64,000 nt of DNA from DASUPK01 sp963782345. GTDB lineage: Bacteria; Actinomycetota; Thermoleophilia; Solirubrobacterales; 70-9. This document shows, piece by piece, positions 1-9,200 of this stretch. Location: assembly GCA_963782345.1 (NCBI GenBank), contig CAWAJF010000007.1:186001-250000 (forward strand), written 5' to 3'. Made by a program: the position numbers and the translations under genes. Under the pieces are notes generated by a model, which saw only the letters and a list, made by a program, of their open reading frames with translations, was not told where the DNA came from and did no database searches. Numbering within the stretch: the first letter of the stretch is position 1; every line of letters starts with the position of its first letter.

Positions 1-857
1 GACTCGGCGACCGCGATCGTGCGGTCGCCGAGCAACCGGAAGACGACCTCCTCGATCGACTCCCCCCTCTCGGTGTAGGTGAAGCGCCCGAGCCGCTCCG
101 CCAGGCCCGCGCGGAGTCCTTCAGCCGCGTCCTCGGAGCCGTCGCGGTGACGGACGTCGGTGACCAGCTCCCCGCCGCGCAGGCAGGTCGTCACCTCCAG
201 CCGATCGAGGGCGACCCCTTCGTCCTCGATCTCGCGCAGCGCCTTGGCGAGCTCGGACTCCGGGATCCCGAACATCCGGATCGACATCGTCCTGTAGGGC
301 TCCGCCCGGCCGAGCAGATCCTGGGCCGCCGGCGCCGCCAGGGCCCGGGGCCACATCTCCTGCAGCTCGCGCGGCGGGCCGGGCAGCACGATCACGACCT
401 GGCCGTTCGCGGGCACCACCAGTCCGGGAGCGGTCCCGGCGGGGTCGAGGGCCGTCGCTCCCTCGGGAATCATCGCCTGCTTTCGGTTCGCCTCCCGGAC
501 GGCCTCGGGATCGAAGCGAAGCCGCCGCGCGTAGCGCGCGATGATGTCGGCGATCTTCTGCTCCATCTCCTCGTCGAGGACCAGCTCGCGGCCGGCGAAG
601 CGGCCGACCACCTCAGCGGTCAGGTCATCCGCCGTTGGCCCGAGCCCCCCGCTCGTGAAGATCAGGTCGAGACCCTCGTCGCGCATGTGCCGCAGAGCGC
701 TCTCGAGATCCTCGCGACGATCGCCGACGACGGTGATCTCCGCGACCTCGACGCCGAGATCGGCCAGCTGCGCCGAGATCCACGGGCCGTTGCGGTCCGT
801 GACATAGCCGCTCAGCACCTCGGTGCCGGTGACGAGGATTCCCGCGCGAACGCTCAT
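1..857 (-). CDS. cinA: CinA-like protein (competence/damage-inducible), C-terminus cut by window edge
   Basis: The reverse strand reads MSVRAGILVTGTEVLSGYV at the N-terminus, followed by a SGGLGPTADDLT segment and GPPRELQEMW. These are hallmarks of the molybdopterin-binding-like (MoCF) domain of CinA/YfaY proteins. In this family that domain can carry nucleotide pyrophosphatase activity, and the C-terminal domain is an NMN deamidase used in pyridine nucleotide recycling. Only the beginning of the second domain (about TIAVAES) is present before the sequence ends. The start is ambiguous: ATG at 857 or an in-frame ATG at 866, neither with a strong ribosome binding site. It lies 70 bases downstream of ftsK on the same strand, a common actinobacterial neighbourhood. 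Confidence 0.9.
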   Translation of the reverse strand, partial: MSVRAGILVTGTEVLSGYVTDRNGPWISAQLADLGVEVAEITVVGDRREDLESALRHMRDEGLDLIFTSGGLGPTADDLTAEVVGRFAGRELVLDEEMEQKIADIIARYARRLRFDPEAVREANRKQAMIPEGATALDPAGTAPGLVVPANGQVVIVLPGPPRELQEMWPRALAAPAAQDLLGRAEPYRTMSIRMFGIPESELAKALREIEDEGVALDRLEVTTCLRGGELVTDVRHRDGSEDAAEGLRAGLAERLGRFTYTERGESIEEVVFRLLGDRTIAVAE

Positions 858-927
858 TGGACCCATTCTCGCCGGTGGGGCGATTTTCCGTTGCTATGCG
901 ACGGTAAAGCGCCCCACCTGGGCGTGG

Positions 928-3489
928 CTACTCGCCGTCGGCGGGCGCAGCGACCGGTTCGGAGGCTTCCTCCGGCGGCGCCTCTCCCCCACCCAGCACC
1001 CGCGGCAGGTCCGCGAGAGAGACCAGGACCTGGCGGGGCTTCGAGCCCTCGTAGCCGGAGATGATCCCGCGGCGCTCGAGCATGTCGATCAGGCGGCCGG
1101 CGCGGGTATAGCCGACGCGCAGGCGGCGCTGGATCATCGAGACGGAAGCCGTGCCGCTGTCGACCACGAGCTCGGCGGCCTGATTGAGGAGGTCATCGGA
1201 GTCCGGATCGAAGTCGTCGTCGGCGTCGCCCTCGCCCGTGGTGACCTGCGGCGTCTCGAGCAGCTCCTCGGCGAAGTCGGGCTCGCCCTGGTCGGACCAG
1301 TGATCGGTGATCTTGGCGATCTCGTCCTCGGTGATGAACGCGCCCTGGATCCGCTGCATCTTGGAGGTGCCGGCCGGGCGGAAGAGCATGTCGCCCTGGC
1401 CGAGCAGCGTCTCCGCGCCGCCCTGGTCCAGGATCACCCGCGAGTCCACCTGCGAGGAGACCGCGAACGCGATCCGTGACGGGATGTTCACCTTGATCGT
1501 CCCGGTGATGATGTCCGTGGAGGGACGCTGGGTGGCGAGCAGCAGGTGGATGCCCACCGCACGCGCCTTCTGGGCGAGGCGGATGATCGCGTCCTCCACC
1601 TCCGCGGGCGAGACCATCATCAGGTCGGCGAGCTCGTCGATCACGCAGAGGATGTACGGGAGCGGCGCCTCGCCATCCCGCTCGCGGACCTGATTGAGCT
1701 CCCCGAGGTTGCGTGTCCGCGCCTGCTCCATGATCTGGTAGCGGCTCTCCATCTCGGCGATCAGGTTGTTGAGGACATTGGCCGCCAGCCGCGGAGAGGT
1801 GACGACGGGCGTCAGCAGGTGTGGGATCCGCTCGTAGTGGTTGAGCTCCACCCGCTTCGGGTCGACCAGCACCAACCGGACCTCGTTGGGAGAGGCGTGC
1901 AGCAGGATCGAGCTGAGGATCGCGTTGACGCTGCCGGACTTCCCCGAGCCGGTGGTGCCGGCGATCAGGGCGTGAGGCATCTTCTGCAGGTCGGTCCAGA
2001 CCGCGCTGCCCGAGATGTCCTTGCCGAGCCAGGCGACGAGCGGCGAGCCACCCGGCGGCCGGCCGCCGTAGATGTCGCCCAGGCGCACGAGCCGGCGGCG
2101 CGAGTTCGGGACCTCGACGCCGACGGCCTGCTTGCCGGGGATCGGCGCCAGGATCCGGATGTCGGTCGAGGCCAACGCGTAGGCGAGATCGTCCTTCAGC
2201 TGGGTGATCTTCGAGACCTTGGTGCCGGGAGCGAGCTTGAGCTCGTAGCGGCTCACATGAGGCCCGGTGACCGTGCCGATGATCTTGGCCTCGACACCGA
2301 AGTGGCCGAGGGTCTCCAACAGGTTGCGCGCGATCGCCTCGTGGTCCTGCTTGTCCGGTCCCCTGTCGGGAGCCCCGTGCTCGAGGACGCGCTCGGCGAC
2401 CGGCGGTGTGTAGTCGATCTCGTCGGACTCGGTGACGCCGCCGCGCTTCTCGCCCATCGGGGTGAGCTTGGGCGGTGGCTCTGGCACGGCTTCGCCATCA
2501 ACCGGCATGTCCTCAGCTTCGCTTCCGGGCATGCCGGGTTCGGGCGCGTTTGGCTTGGCAACCCTGATCGTCTTGGCTTCGTCGTTCTCCAGGTCGGCGA
2601 GCTCGCTCGTGTCCGGCTCGTCGGCGATCCGGACCGCGTCGTCGAAGTTCGCGACCTTCTCGGTCACCGACTCGTCGCCGCCGACGATCACCTGGAAGTC
2701 GTCTCCATCCGCGACCGGCTCCGGCGGGCCGAAGACCGGCTCGGTGTCGGCGGGGGTGGTGTCGATCAGGTCGGGATCCGTGTGGATCCGGCTCTCCTTG
2801 ATGGCCGTCGCGAAACCGATCGTGCCGCGCTGGGCGCGATCGAAGCCCCGCCGTCCGGCGCGAACCAGGTCGGACACCGACCGCCCGGTGAGCAGAAGCA
2901 GGCCGGAGACGAGCAGCAGCACCGCGATGATCTGGGCGCCGAGGCGCTGGAAGAGGGTTGTCGTGGCCCAGTAGAGAACCTCGCCGAGGCCACCGCCGTG
3001 ATGCGGGAAGAAGCTCGGATCGAAGAGGCCCTTCCGCACGCCCTCCGGGCCGATTCCGGCCGTCTGCGCGGCGAGCGCCAGCAGCAATCCGGCGGCGATC
3101 GCAATCACGCCGATCGCGATCGATTTCGGCGACGGCAGAAACGGCCTCAGGATCAGCCCGACACCCGCGAGCCCGAAGGCGGCCGGCACCACGATCCCGC
3201 CCGCGCCGACCGCGTAGTCGAGCGCGGTCTGGGAGCCGTTCCCGACGGTGCCTCCGTTCCAGCCCAGGTAGATGACGTACCCGAGATAGACCGCCAGCCC
3301 GATGCAGCAGAGACCTGCCAGGTCGAGGCGGCGCTGCATCACCTCGGGAGAGGTTCGGCCACGGGCGCGCCCGCGAGCGTTGGCACGCGGCCGGGCGCCG
3401 CCCTTGCGCTTTTGCGCTCGGGCAGGCTGTCTCTTGCGCTTGGGCGGATCTCGCCGCTCAGGCGCGCCGAAAATGCGGTCTGCAAGCAT
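928..3489 (-). CDS. ftsK: FtsK/SpoIIIE DNA translocase
   Basis: 853 residues. The N-terminus is very basic, followed by about four hydrophobic membrane segments (roughly residues 55-75, 92-115, 121-142 and 186-202), an acidic/proline linker to about 380, then the motor. The Walker A motif GTTGSGKS is at 511-518 and the Walker B motif VIDELADL at about 616-623. The C-terminal winged-helix gamma domain (about 765-825) normally reads KOPS/SRS signals on DNA. Family role: hexameric ATP-driven pump that clears chromosome dimers and trapped DNA at the division septum. The ATG start is preceded by GAGGTGG at good spacing. The shared upstream region with the response regulator is about 115 bases. Confidence 0.96.
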   Translation of the reverse strand: MLADRIFGAPERRDPPKRKRQPARAQKRKGGARPRANARGRARGRTSPEVMQRRLDLAGLCCIGLAVYLGYVIYLGWNGGTVGNGSQTALDYAVGAGGIVVPAAFGLAGVGLILRPFLPSPKSIAIGVIAIAAGLLLALAAQTAGIGPEGVRKGLFDPSFFPHHGGGLGEVLYWATTTLFQRLGAQIIAVLLLVSGLLLLTGRSVSDLVRAGRRGFDRAQRGTIGFATAIKESRIHTDPDLIDTTPADTEPVFGPPEPVADGDDFQVIVGGDESVTEKVANFDDAVRIADEPDTSELADLENDEAKTIRVAKPNAPEPGMPGSEAEDMPVDGEAVPEPPPKLTPMGEKRGGVTESDEIDYTPPVAERVLEHGAPDRGPDKQDHEAIARNLLETLGHFGVEAKIIGTVTGPHVSRYELKLAPGTKVSKITQLKDDLAYALASTDIRILAPIPGKQAVGVEVPNSRRRLVRLGDIYGGRPPGGSPLVAWLGKDISGSAVWTDLQKMPHALIAGTTGSGKSGSVNAILSSILLHASPNEVRLVLVDPKRVELNHYERIPHLLTPVVTSPRLAANVLNNLIAEMESRYQIMEQARTRNLGELNQVRERDGEAPLPYILCVIDELADLMMVSPAEVEDAIIRLAQKARAVGIHLLLATQRPSTDIITGTIKVNIPSRIAFAVSSQVDSRVILDQGGAETLLGQGDMLFRPAGTSKMQRIQGAFITEDEIAKITDHWSDQGEPDFAEELLETPQVTTGEGDADDDFDPDSDDLLNQAAELVVDSGTASVSMIQRRLRVGYTRAGRLIDMLERRGIISGYEGSKPRQVLVSLADLPRVLGGGEAPPEEASEPVAAPADGE

Positions 3490-3566
3490 CCGCCCACCTC
3501 ATTCGACGCCTGAGCCCCCTCCCCTGCCAGGCGTGAGCCCGTGCCTAAACATTGCCTCAAGGCCCC

Positions 3567-3594
3567 TTGGGAGAGGCGAATTCGCATCTAACCT
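3567..3594 (+). promoter_or_regulatory. Candidate promoter of the two-component operon
   Basis: TTGGGA (3567-3572) and TAACCT (3589-3594) are separated by 16 bases. The predicted transcription start falls at about 3601-3604, on top of the GTG/ATG start region of the response regulator, so the mRNA would be leaderless or nearly so. Seen by eye only. Confidence 0.4.
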
Positions 3595-3604
3595 AAAGAC
3601 GGTG

Positions 3605-4297
3605 ATGGAGCAAGCCACAGCCTCCGCCCGCGTGCTCGTAGTCGAGGACGATGAGGCGATCGCGGACGTTCTGCGGCGCTCGCTGCGCGCGGAGGGTCAC
3701 GAGGTCCGGAGCGCGGGCGACGGCGCCGAGGCGCTGACGGCGGCGGAGCAGTTCAGCCCTGATCTGGTCGTGCTCGACCTGGGCTTGCCTCGGCTCGACG
3801 GCATGGAGGTCTGCCGGCGGCTGCGGGCCGAGAGCGACGTGCCGATCCTGATCCTCACCGCCCGGACCGAGACCGAGGACCGAGTCGAGGGCCTCGATAC
3901 GGGTGCAGACGACTACCTGCCGAAGCCCTTCGAGCGCTCGGAGCTGCTCGCTCGGATCCGGGCCCTGCTGCGGCGCCGCCCGCCGCGAGGAAGCGCCTCG
4001 ATCGTGGTCGGCGATCTGCTGGTCAACCCCGACACGCGCGAGGTGAAGCGGGGCGGGCGCGAGATCGAGCTGACCAACCGCGAGTTCGAGCTGCTCGAGT
4101 ATCTGGCCCGCAACCAGAAGCTCGTGGTCTCCCGCGAGCGCCTGCTCGAGGATGTCTGGGGCTACGACCCCTTCGAGCAGACGAACACCATCGACGTCTT
4201 CATCTCCAACCTTCGGCGCAAGCTCGAATCGGGGGGCGAGCCGCGGCTCCTCCACACCAAGCGGGGTGCGGGCTATGTGCTGAAGGGCGCCACGTGA
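3605..4297 (+). CDS. OmpR/PhoB-type response regulator
   Basis: 230 residues from ATG 3605; an in-frame GTG lies one codon upstream. The receiver domain has the acidic pocket at residues 14-16 (EDD), the phospho-acceptor Asp58 in VVLDLGLP and the conserved Lys107 in DYLPKPF. The C-terminal half is a winged helix-turn-helix (ELTNREFELLEYL ... VSRERLLEDVWGY ... NLRRKLE) of the OmpR class. It most resembles MprA/TcrA-like actinobacterial regulators, but the sequence does not reveal the stimulus or targets. It overlaps the kinase start by 4 bases (GTGA), implying translational coupling. Confidence 0.95.
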   Translation: MEQATASARVLVVEDDEAIADVLRRSLRAEGHEVRSAGDGAEALTAAEQFSPDLVVLDLGLPRLDGMEVCRRLRAESDVPILILTARTETEDRVEGLDTGADDYLPKPFERSELLARIRALLRRRPPRGSASIVVGDLLVNPDTREVKRGGREIELTNREFELLEYLARNQKLVVSRERLLEDVWGYDPFEQTNTIDVFISNLRRKLESGGEPRLLHTKRGAGYVLKGAT

Positions 4298-5805
4298 GCT
4301 GGATTCGCAGTCGGCGGCTCCCCCTTTTCGAGCGCATCCCGGTCCGCTGGCGAATCGCCGTCACGACCGCCGGCCTGACCTTCCTGATCCTCGTCTGCTT
4401 CGCGCTCGTCCTCGGCCAGGTCGTCGGCAACCGGATCCGCAGCGACTTCCGCGAGGAGCTCCGCAGCGCGGCGCGATCCCTCGCCGCCGAGACCAGGATC
4501 TACACGGCCACCACTGGTCAGACCGTCGTGGACAGCCCGCGTATTCACGACTTCGCCGCCGCGGACAAGGCCCTGATCCGGATCTACGACGCGTATGGGC
4601 ATTCCCTGGACGTCACCAACGGAAATGCCAACATGGGAAAGCCGAGCAAGGGGATTCACACCGTAGGGAGCCTGAGCGTGGCGACCGAGCCGATTACCAG
4701 CTCGAGCCCGTTGACGGGAGCACGAACGGTGGTGGGCTACGTCCAGTACGCGCGCACCTCTGAGACCGTCGACGGCACGGTGGCGCGCCTCTGGTACTTC
4801 CTCGGAGCAGGCGTACTCGGCGGCACCCTGCTCGCCCTGCTCGCCGGGCTCGCGGTCGCGGACCGGGCGATGCGGCCGGTCAAGGCGCTCACCGGATTGG
4901 CCCGCCAGATCACCAGCACCCGCGACCCCTCGAAGCGCATCCCGGTGCCGGAGACCGACGATGAGGTCGGCGAGCTGGCGCGCACCATGGACGGGATGCT
5001 CCAGGCACTCGATGAGGCCCACTCGGAGCGAGAGCAGTCGCTCGAGCGCCAGCGGGAGTTCGTCGCCGACGCGTCTCACGAGCTCCGCACGCCCCTGACC
5101 AGCATCCACGCGAACCTGGAGCTGCTGGAGGCGGCACACGTGGGCTCCGAGGACGACCGCCACGCCGTCGACTCCGCCCTCTCCTCGACGAAGCGCATGT
5201 CCGGCCTGGTCTCCGACCTGCTGCTGCTGGCCCGCGCGGACGCTGGGCGCCAGGCCGCAACCAAGGACCTCGACCTGGCCGCGATCGCCGCCGGGGCCCT
5301 CGTGGAGGTCCAGCCGCTCGCCGGCAGTCGCCGCATCGAGAGCCATCTCGATGGGCCGTTACCGCTCGACGGAAACCCGGACGAGCTCCACCGGCTGATC
5401 CGCAACCTGCTCGAGAACGCCGTGCGCCACACGCCCGAGAAGGCGACCATCGAGCTGACGGCGCGCCGCGACGGAGGCCAGGCCCTGCTGGAGGTGCTCG
5501 ACGACGGGCCCGGGATCCCCGCCGACATGGAGGACCAGATCTTCGACCGCTTCGTCCGCGGAGAAGGCCCAGCCGACACGTCCGGCGGTGGCGGCAGCGG
5601 ACTCGGCCTCGCGATCGTGCGGGCGGTAGCCGAGTCGCACGGCGGCTCGGTATCCGCCGGCCGGAGCACGTACGGCGGCGCCCGGTTCTCCGTTCGCCTG
5701 CCGATCAAAGCTTTAGCAAACGTTCAAGAACAGCTCATAGATTCATCACCGGACGAGACACCTCGCCGTGGCGCGAAACCCCACACACCACGGCGAGACC
5801 GCTGA
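4294..5805 (+). CDS. Sensor histidine kinase (HAMP, HisKA, HATPase)
   Basis: 503 residues starting with GTG inside the response-regulator stop. It has a membrane segment at about 21-43, an extracytoplasmic sensor of about 120 residues with no recognised fold, a second membrane segment at about 167-188, and a HAMP region. The dimerisation/phosphotransfer box is SHELRTPLTSI with His262. The ATPase N-box is NLLENAVRHTP, followed by DDGPGIP and GSGLGLAIV. All catalytic elements are present. It is the partner of the upstream regulator. The last 35 residues after the ATPase domain are hydrophilic and carry nothing recognisable. Transcription probably ends at the hairpin 55 bases downstream. Confidence 0.95.
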   Translation: MSWIRSRRLPLFERIPVRWRIAVTTAGLTFLILVCFALVLGQVVGNRIRSDFREELRSAARSLAAETRIYTATTGQTVVDSPRIHDFAAADKALIRIYDAYGHSLDVTNGNANMGKPSKGIHTVGSLSVATEPITSSSPLTGARTVVGYVQYARTSETVDGTVARLWYFLGAGVLGGTLLALLAGLAVADRAMRPVKALTGLARQITSTRDPSKRIPVPETDDEVGELARTMDGMLQALDEAHSEREQSLERQREFVADASHELRTPLTSIHANLELLEAAHVGSEDDRHAVDSALSSTKRMSGLVSDLLLLARADAGRQAATKDLDLAAIAAGALVEVQPLAGSRRIESHLDGPLPLDGNPDELHRLIRNLLENAVRHTPEKATIELTARRDGGQALLEVLDDGPGIPADMEDQIFDRFVRGEGPADTSGGGGSGLGLAIVRAVAESHGGSVSAGRSTYGGARFSVRLPIKALANVQEQLIDSSPDETPRRGAKPHTPRRDR

Positions 5806-5860
5806 GGCATTGATTCGGCGGCGGTGTTTATGGCCGCCGGTGATGAAACGCCAACGCATC

Positions 5861-5905
5861 GCCCCCGGTGGTCGCCCCTCCCTCGACCACCGGGGGCTCT
5901 TTCTT
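5861..5905 (+). terminator. Intrinsic terminator after the histidine kinase
   Basis: A perfect 14-bp stem (5861-5874 with 5884-5897) with a 9-base loop is followed by TCTTTCTTC. The pyrimidine tract lies on the plus side only, so it ends the two-component transcript rather than the converging LOG gene. Confidence 0.8.
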
Positions 5906-5948
5906 CATCGAGGCCGGCGACCCAATCGCGGGACGAGCCTCGCGGGCT

Positions 5949-6659
5949 CTACCCGGGGGCGCAGACCCCGGCGCACAGCCGCGCGATGACGTCGCCGGCG
6001 CCGTCGGCCACCTCCGCCTGAGCGAAGTCGTCCGCGGAGAGCATCCCGTCCGTGAGCGGCTGCGAGCCGATCCACTCCATCAGGCCGGACCAGAAGACGG
6101 GCCCTTGGAGGATCACGGGGTGGTCGACCGCCTTGCCGGTTTGGATCAGCGTGAGCGCCTCGAAGGTCTCGTCGAGGGTCCCGAAGCCGCCCGGGCAGAC
6201 GACGAACGCGTCGGAGTAGCGGACGAACATCAGCTTGCGCGTGAAGAAGTAGTGGAACTCGATGCCGAGGTCGACGTAGGGATTGAGCGCCTGCTCGCGT
6301 GGGAGCTCGATGTTCAGCCCCACGGAGAGGGCGCCGGCATCCTGGGCGCCGAGGTTCGCGGCCTCCATCATCCCTGGCCCGCCGCCCGTGATCACGGCGA
6401 AGCCGGCCTCGCCGATGGCCCGCCCGATCTCGCGTGCCAGCGCATAGTCGGGGTCGGACGGCGCCGCGCGCGCGGAGCCGAAGACGCACACCGCCGGCCC
6501 GATCTCACCGAGCTGCTGGAATCCGAAGGCGAGCTCCCGCTCGATGCGGCCCAGCCGCTCGACCTCCGAACGCTCGGAGAGCACCGCCGCGCTCTCGGCG
6601 TAGATGATCTCCTCATCCGCCGTCGCCGGCGGGCGCTGTCGCAGCGAGGATTCAGCCAC
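5949..6659 (-). CDS. LOG-family protein (TIGR00730 Rossmann fold)
   Basis: 236 residues with a GTG start one base after the RNase J stop. It carries the family signatures GGGPGMMEAAN (92-102), FFTRKLMF (about 139-146) and PGGFGTLDE (156-164). The last contains the PGGxGTxxE motif of cytokinin-activating LOG enzymes and related bacterial 5'-monophosphate phosphoribohydrolases. These enzymes release a nucleobase from a nucleoside monophosphate. In bacteria the natural substrate (AMP or modified AMP) is often unclear, and it cannot be decided here. It is the last gene of the dapB-dapA-RNase J transcription unit. Confidence 0.9.
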   Translation of the reverse strand: MAESSLRQRPPATADEEIIYAESAAVLSERSEVERLGRIERELAFGFQQLGEIGPAVCVFGSARAAPSDPDYALAREIGRAIGEAGFAVITGGGPGMMEAANLGAQDAGALSVGLNIELPREQALNPYVDLGIEFHYFFTRKLMFVRYSDAFVVCPGGFGTLDETFEALTLIQTGKAVDHPVILQGPVFWSGLMEWIGSQPLTDGMLSADDFAQAEVADGAGDVIARLCAGVCAPG

Positions 6660-6660
6660 G

Positions 6661-8325
6661 TCAGACCTCGACGACGACCGGCAGCACCAGCGGCCGGCGG
6701 CGGAGCTTCTCGTAGACGAACTCGGCGATGTCGTCGTGGAGATCCTGCTGAAGGAGGGAGATCTCGCGAATCTCCTCGTCGGCCGCGTCGTTGAGCGTCT
6801 CCTGGACGACGTCCCGCAGCTCGTCGCGCAGTCCGTCCGCCTCCTGCGCGAACGGCACGCCGCGGAAGATCACCTCGGGGTCGGCGACTTGAGACCCATC
6901 GTCCGACGAGATCGTCGCGACGACGATGAAGACCCCGTCGTCGGAGAGCTTGCGGCGATCGCGGAGCGCGAATTCGTCGGGCTCGCCGACGGATACCCCG
7001 TCGACGAAGATCATGCTCGCGTGGACGTCCTCCCCGAAGCGGGCGCCGGACTCGTCAATCTCCAGGGCCAGCCCGTTGCGGCCCGTGAAGATCCGGTCGC
7101 GGTCCACGCCCACGGATTCCGCCAGGTCGGCGTGCAGCTTGAGCCGCTTGTAGTCGCCGTGGAACGGAAAGACGTTCTCGGGCTTGGTCAGGTTGAGCAT
7201 CAGCTTGAGCTCCTCCTGCCAGCCGTGCCCCGAGGCGTGGATCGGGGCGTCCGCCGCGGTCACCACCTGGGCGCCGATCTGGAAGATCCGGTCGATCGTC
7301 TCGTTGACCGAGCGCTCGTTGCCGGGTATCGGCGTCGCCGAGAAGATCACGGTGTCGCCGGAATGAAGCTCGACGTCGGGGTGGTCGCGGTGAGCCATCC
7401 TGCGCAGCGCCGAGAGCGGCTCGCCCTGGCTGCCGGTCGAGATCACCACGACCCGGTCGTCGGGGAAGTCCTCGATCTCCTTCGGTGAGATGAAGAGACC
7501 CTCGGGCGCCGAGGCGATGCCGAGATTCGAGGCGATGTTGAAGTTCTTGCGCATCGAGCGACCGACGAGGGCGACGCGACGATCGAGGCGGGCGGCGGCG
7601 TCAATCACCTGCTGGACCCGGTGAACGTTGGAGGCGAACGAGGTCACGACGATCCGACCGGTGCAGCGGCCGAAGACCTCGAGCAGCGCGGGGCCGACGC
7701 TCGACTCCGACGGAGCGACGCCCGGCCGGTCCGCGTTGGTCGAGTCGCCGCAGAGACAGAGCACGCCCTCTCGGCCGAGCTCCGCCAGGCGGGAGACGTC
7801 GGCCGGGATCCCGTCGACCGGGGTCTGGTCGAACTTGTAGTCGCCGGTGATCAGCACCGTTCCCGCGCCGGTCCTCAGCGCCACCGCGCGGGCATCGGGG
7901 ATCGAATGCGCCATGTGGACGAGCTCGATCCCGAACGGGCCCGCGCTCACCTGCTGGCCGGCGGGCAGCTCCTGGAGCGGAACGTCGCGCAGCTTGTGCT
8001 CGTCGAGCTTGGAGCGGACCATGCCGATCGTCAGCAGCCCGCCGTAGATGACTGGCGGAATGCCGATCTCGCGGAGCACGTACGGGAGTGCGCCGACGTG
8101 GTCCTCGTGGCCGTGGGTGAGCACGATCGCCTCGATGTCGTCAGCTCGCTCGCGCAGGCTCGAGAAGTCCGGCAGCACCAGGTCGATGCCGAGCATGTCC
8201 GCCGTCGGGAACATCAGTCCCGTGTCCACCACGACGATCCGCCCCTCCACCTCGACCGCGGTCATGTTCTTCCCGATCTCCCCCAGGCCACCCAGAGGGA
8301 GGATCCGAACGCTCGAGCTGGTCAA
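6661..8325 (-). CDS. rnj: Ribonuclease J
   Basis: 554 residues. It begins with the typical RILPLGGLGEIGKNM core and has the metallo-beta-lactamase motif HGHEDHVG (His71, His73, Asp75, His76), then MAHSIPDA, GDYKFD and the beta-CASP region (TGSQGEPLSALRRM, GHGWQEELK). The C-terminal domain is of ordinary length. RNase J is a dual 5'-3' exonuclease and endonuclease of mRNA decay and rRNA maturation. The start is TTG at 8325, two bases after the dapA stop. No ATG or GTG precedes the conserved core in frame, so TTG is the best choice. dapA followed by rnj is a conserved actinobacterial order. Confidence 0.95.
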   Translation of the reverse strand: MTSSSVRILPLGGLGEIGKNMTAVEVEGRIVVVDTGLMFPTADMLGIDLVLPDFSSLRERADDIEAIVLTHGHEDHVGALPYVLREIGIPPVIYGGLLTIGMVRSKLDEHKLRDVPLQELPAGQQVSAGPFGIELVHMAHSIPDARAVALRTGAGTVLITGDYKFDQTPVDGIPADVSRLAELGREGVLCLCGDSTNADRPGVAPSESSVGPALLEVFGRCTGRIVVTSFASNVHRVQQVIDAAARLDRRVALVGRSMRKNFNIASNLGIASAPEGLFISPKEIEDFPDDRVVVISTGSQGEPLSALRRMAHRDHPDVELHSGDTVIFSATPIPGNERSVNETIDRIFQIGAQVVTAADAPIHASGHGWQEELKLMLNLTKPENVFPFHGDYKRLKLHADLAESVGVDRDRIFTGRNGLALEIDESGARFGEDVHASMIFVDGVSVGEPDEFALRDRRKLSDDGVFIVVATISSDDGSQVADPEVIFRGVPFAQEADGLRDELRDVVQETLNDAADEEIREISLLQQDLHDDIAEFVYEKLRRRPLVLPVVVEV

Positions 8326-8327
8326 AC

Positions 8328-9200
8328 CTAGGCGGCGCTCCCGGCCAGCAGGCCGTGAGCCTCGAGAGCTCGCCTGATCTCGGCCCTCTGATCGTCGTCG
8401 GCTTCGGTGATCGGCAGCCTCGCCCGGGCCGAGCAGACTCCGAGCAATTCGAGGCCCGCCTTCACCGGGATCGGATTCGTCTTCCCGCAGATCTCGTAGA
8501 TCGGGCGCAGCGAGGTGTCGATCTCGCGCGCGCGGTCGAGCTCGCCCGAGTGCACGGCGTCGTAGATCTCCCGCATCTCCCGTCCGACGAGGTGCGAGGC
8601 GACCAGGACTCCTCCAGGCTCTCCCATCTCGAGAGTGCGCAGGAAGGTCCCGTCGTTGCCGGCCAGCACCCGGAGTCCCTCGATCGGCTGGAGCTCGTCG
8701 TCGTTCGCCTGCTTGACCGCAACGACGTTCTCGATCTGCCCGAGCTCGGCGAGCTGGTCGGCGGAGAGATTCACCACCACCCGCGAGGGGATGTTGTAGA
8801 GGACCACCGGGACTCCGGCGGCCCTGGCGACGGCCTCATAGTGAGCCTTGATGCCGCTGAAGTTCGGCTTGTTGTAGTAGGGCGTCACCGCCAGCAGCGC
8901 GTCGGCGCCGGCGTCCGCGGCCGCGGCCGAGAGCCTCTCGGAGTGCCTGGTGTCGTTCGACCCGGTCCCGCAGATCAAGAGAACGTCGGTGCCGAGCTCG
9001 TCGCGAACCGCCCGGAGCAGCCCGAGCTTCTCCGCGTCGTCGAGCGTGGGCGACTCACCGGTGGTCCCGGCCAGCACGAGTCCGTGCGAGCCGATCTCGA
9101 CCAGGTGACGCGCGAGCCGGCGTGCGGTCGCCTCGTCCACCGAGCGATCCTCGGCGAACGGCGTGACCATCGCGGTGAGTACCCCTCCGATCTCAGGCAT
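8328..9200 (-). CDS. dapA: 4-hydroxy-tetrahydrodipicolinate synthase
   Basis: 290 residues. It condenses pyruvate with aspartate semialdehyde in lysine/diaminopimelate synthesis. The TIM-barrel signatures are complete: GTTGES (45-50) for the pyruvate site, TPYYNKP (about 106-112), Tyr135 in LYNIPSR, and Schiff-base Lys163 in VAVKQAND. The ATG at 9200 gives the family-typical N-terminus PEIGGVLTAMVTPF. A GGAGG sits just inside it and could serve an internal ATG ten codons on, but that start would remove conserved residues. It overlaps the amidase gene by 8 bases. Confidence 0.95.
   Translation of the reverse strand: MPEIGGVLTAMVTPFAEDRSVDEATARRLARHLVEIGSHGLVLAGTTGESPTLDDAEKLGLLRAVRDELGTDVLLICGTGSNDTRHSERLSAAAADAGADALLAVTPYYNKPNFSGIKAHYEAVARAAGVPVVLYNIPSRVVVNLSADQLAELGQIENVVAVKQANDDELQPIEGLRVLAGNDGTFLRTLEMGEPGGVLVASHLVGREMREIYDAVHSGELDRAREIDTSLRPIYEICGKTNPIPVKAGLELLGVCSARARLPITEADDDQRAEIRRALEAHGLLAGSAA

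Noticed and set aside
1546..3513. Long open frame on the plus strand opposite ftsK
   Set aside because: It is the antisense shadow of a high-GC gene: composition is Arg/Ala/Asp/Val-rich with no domain, and the FtsK frame explains the region completely.
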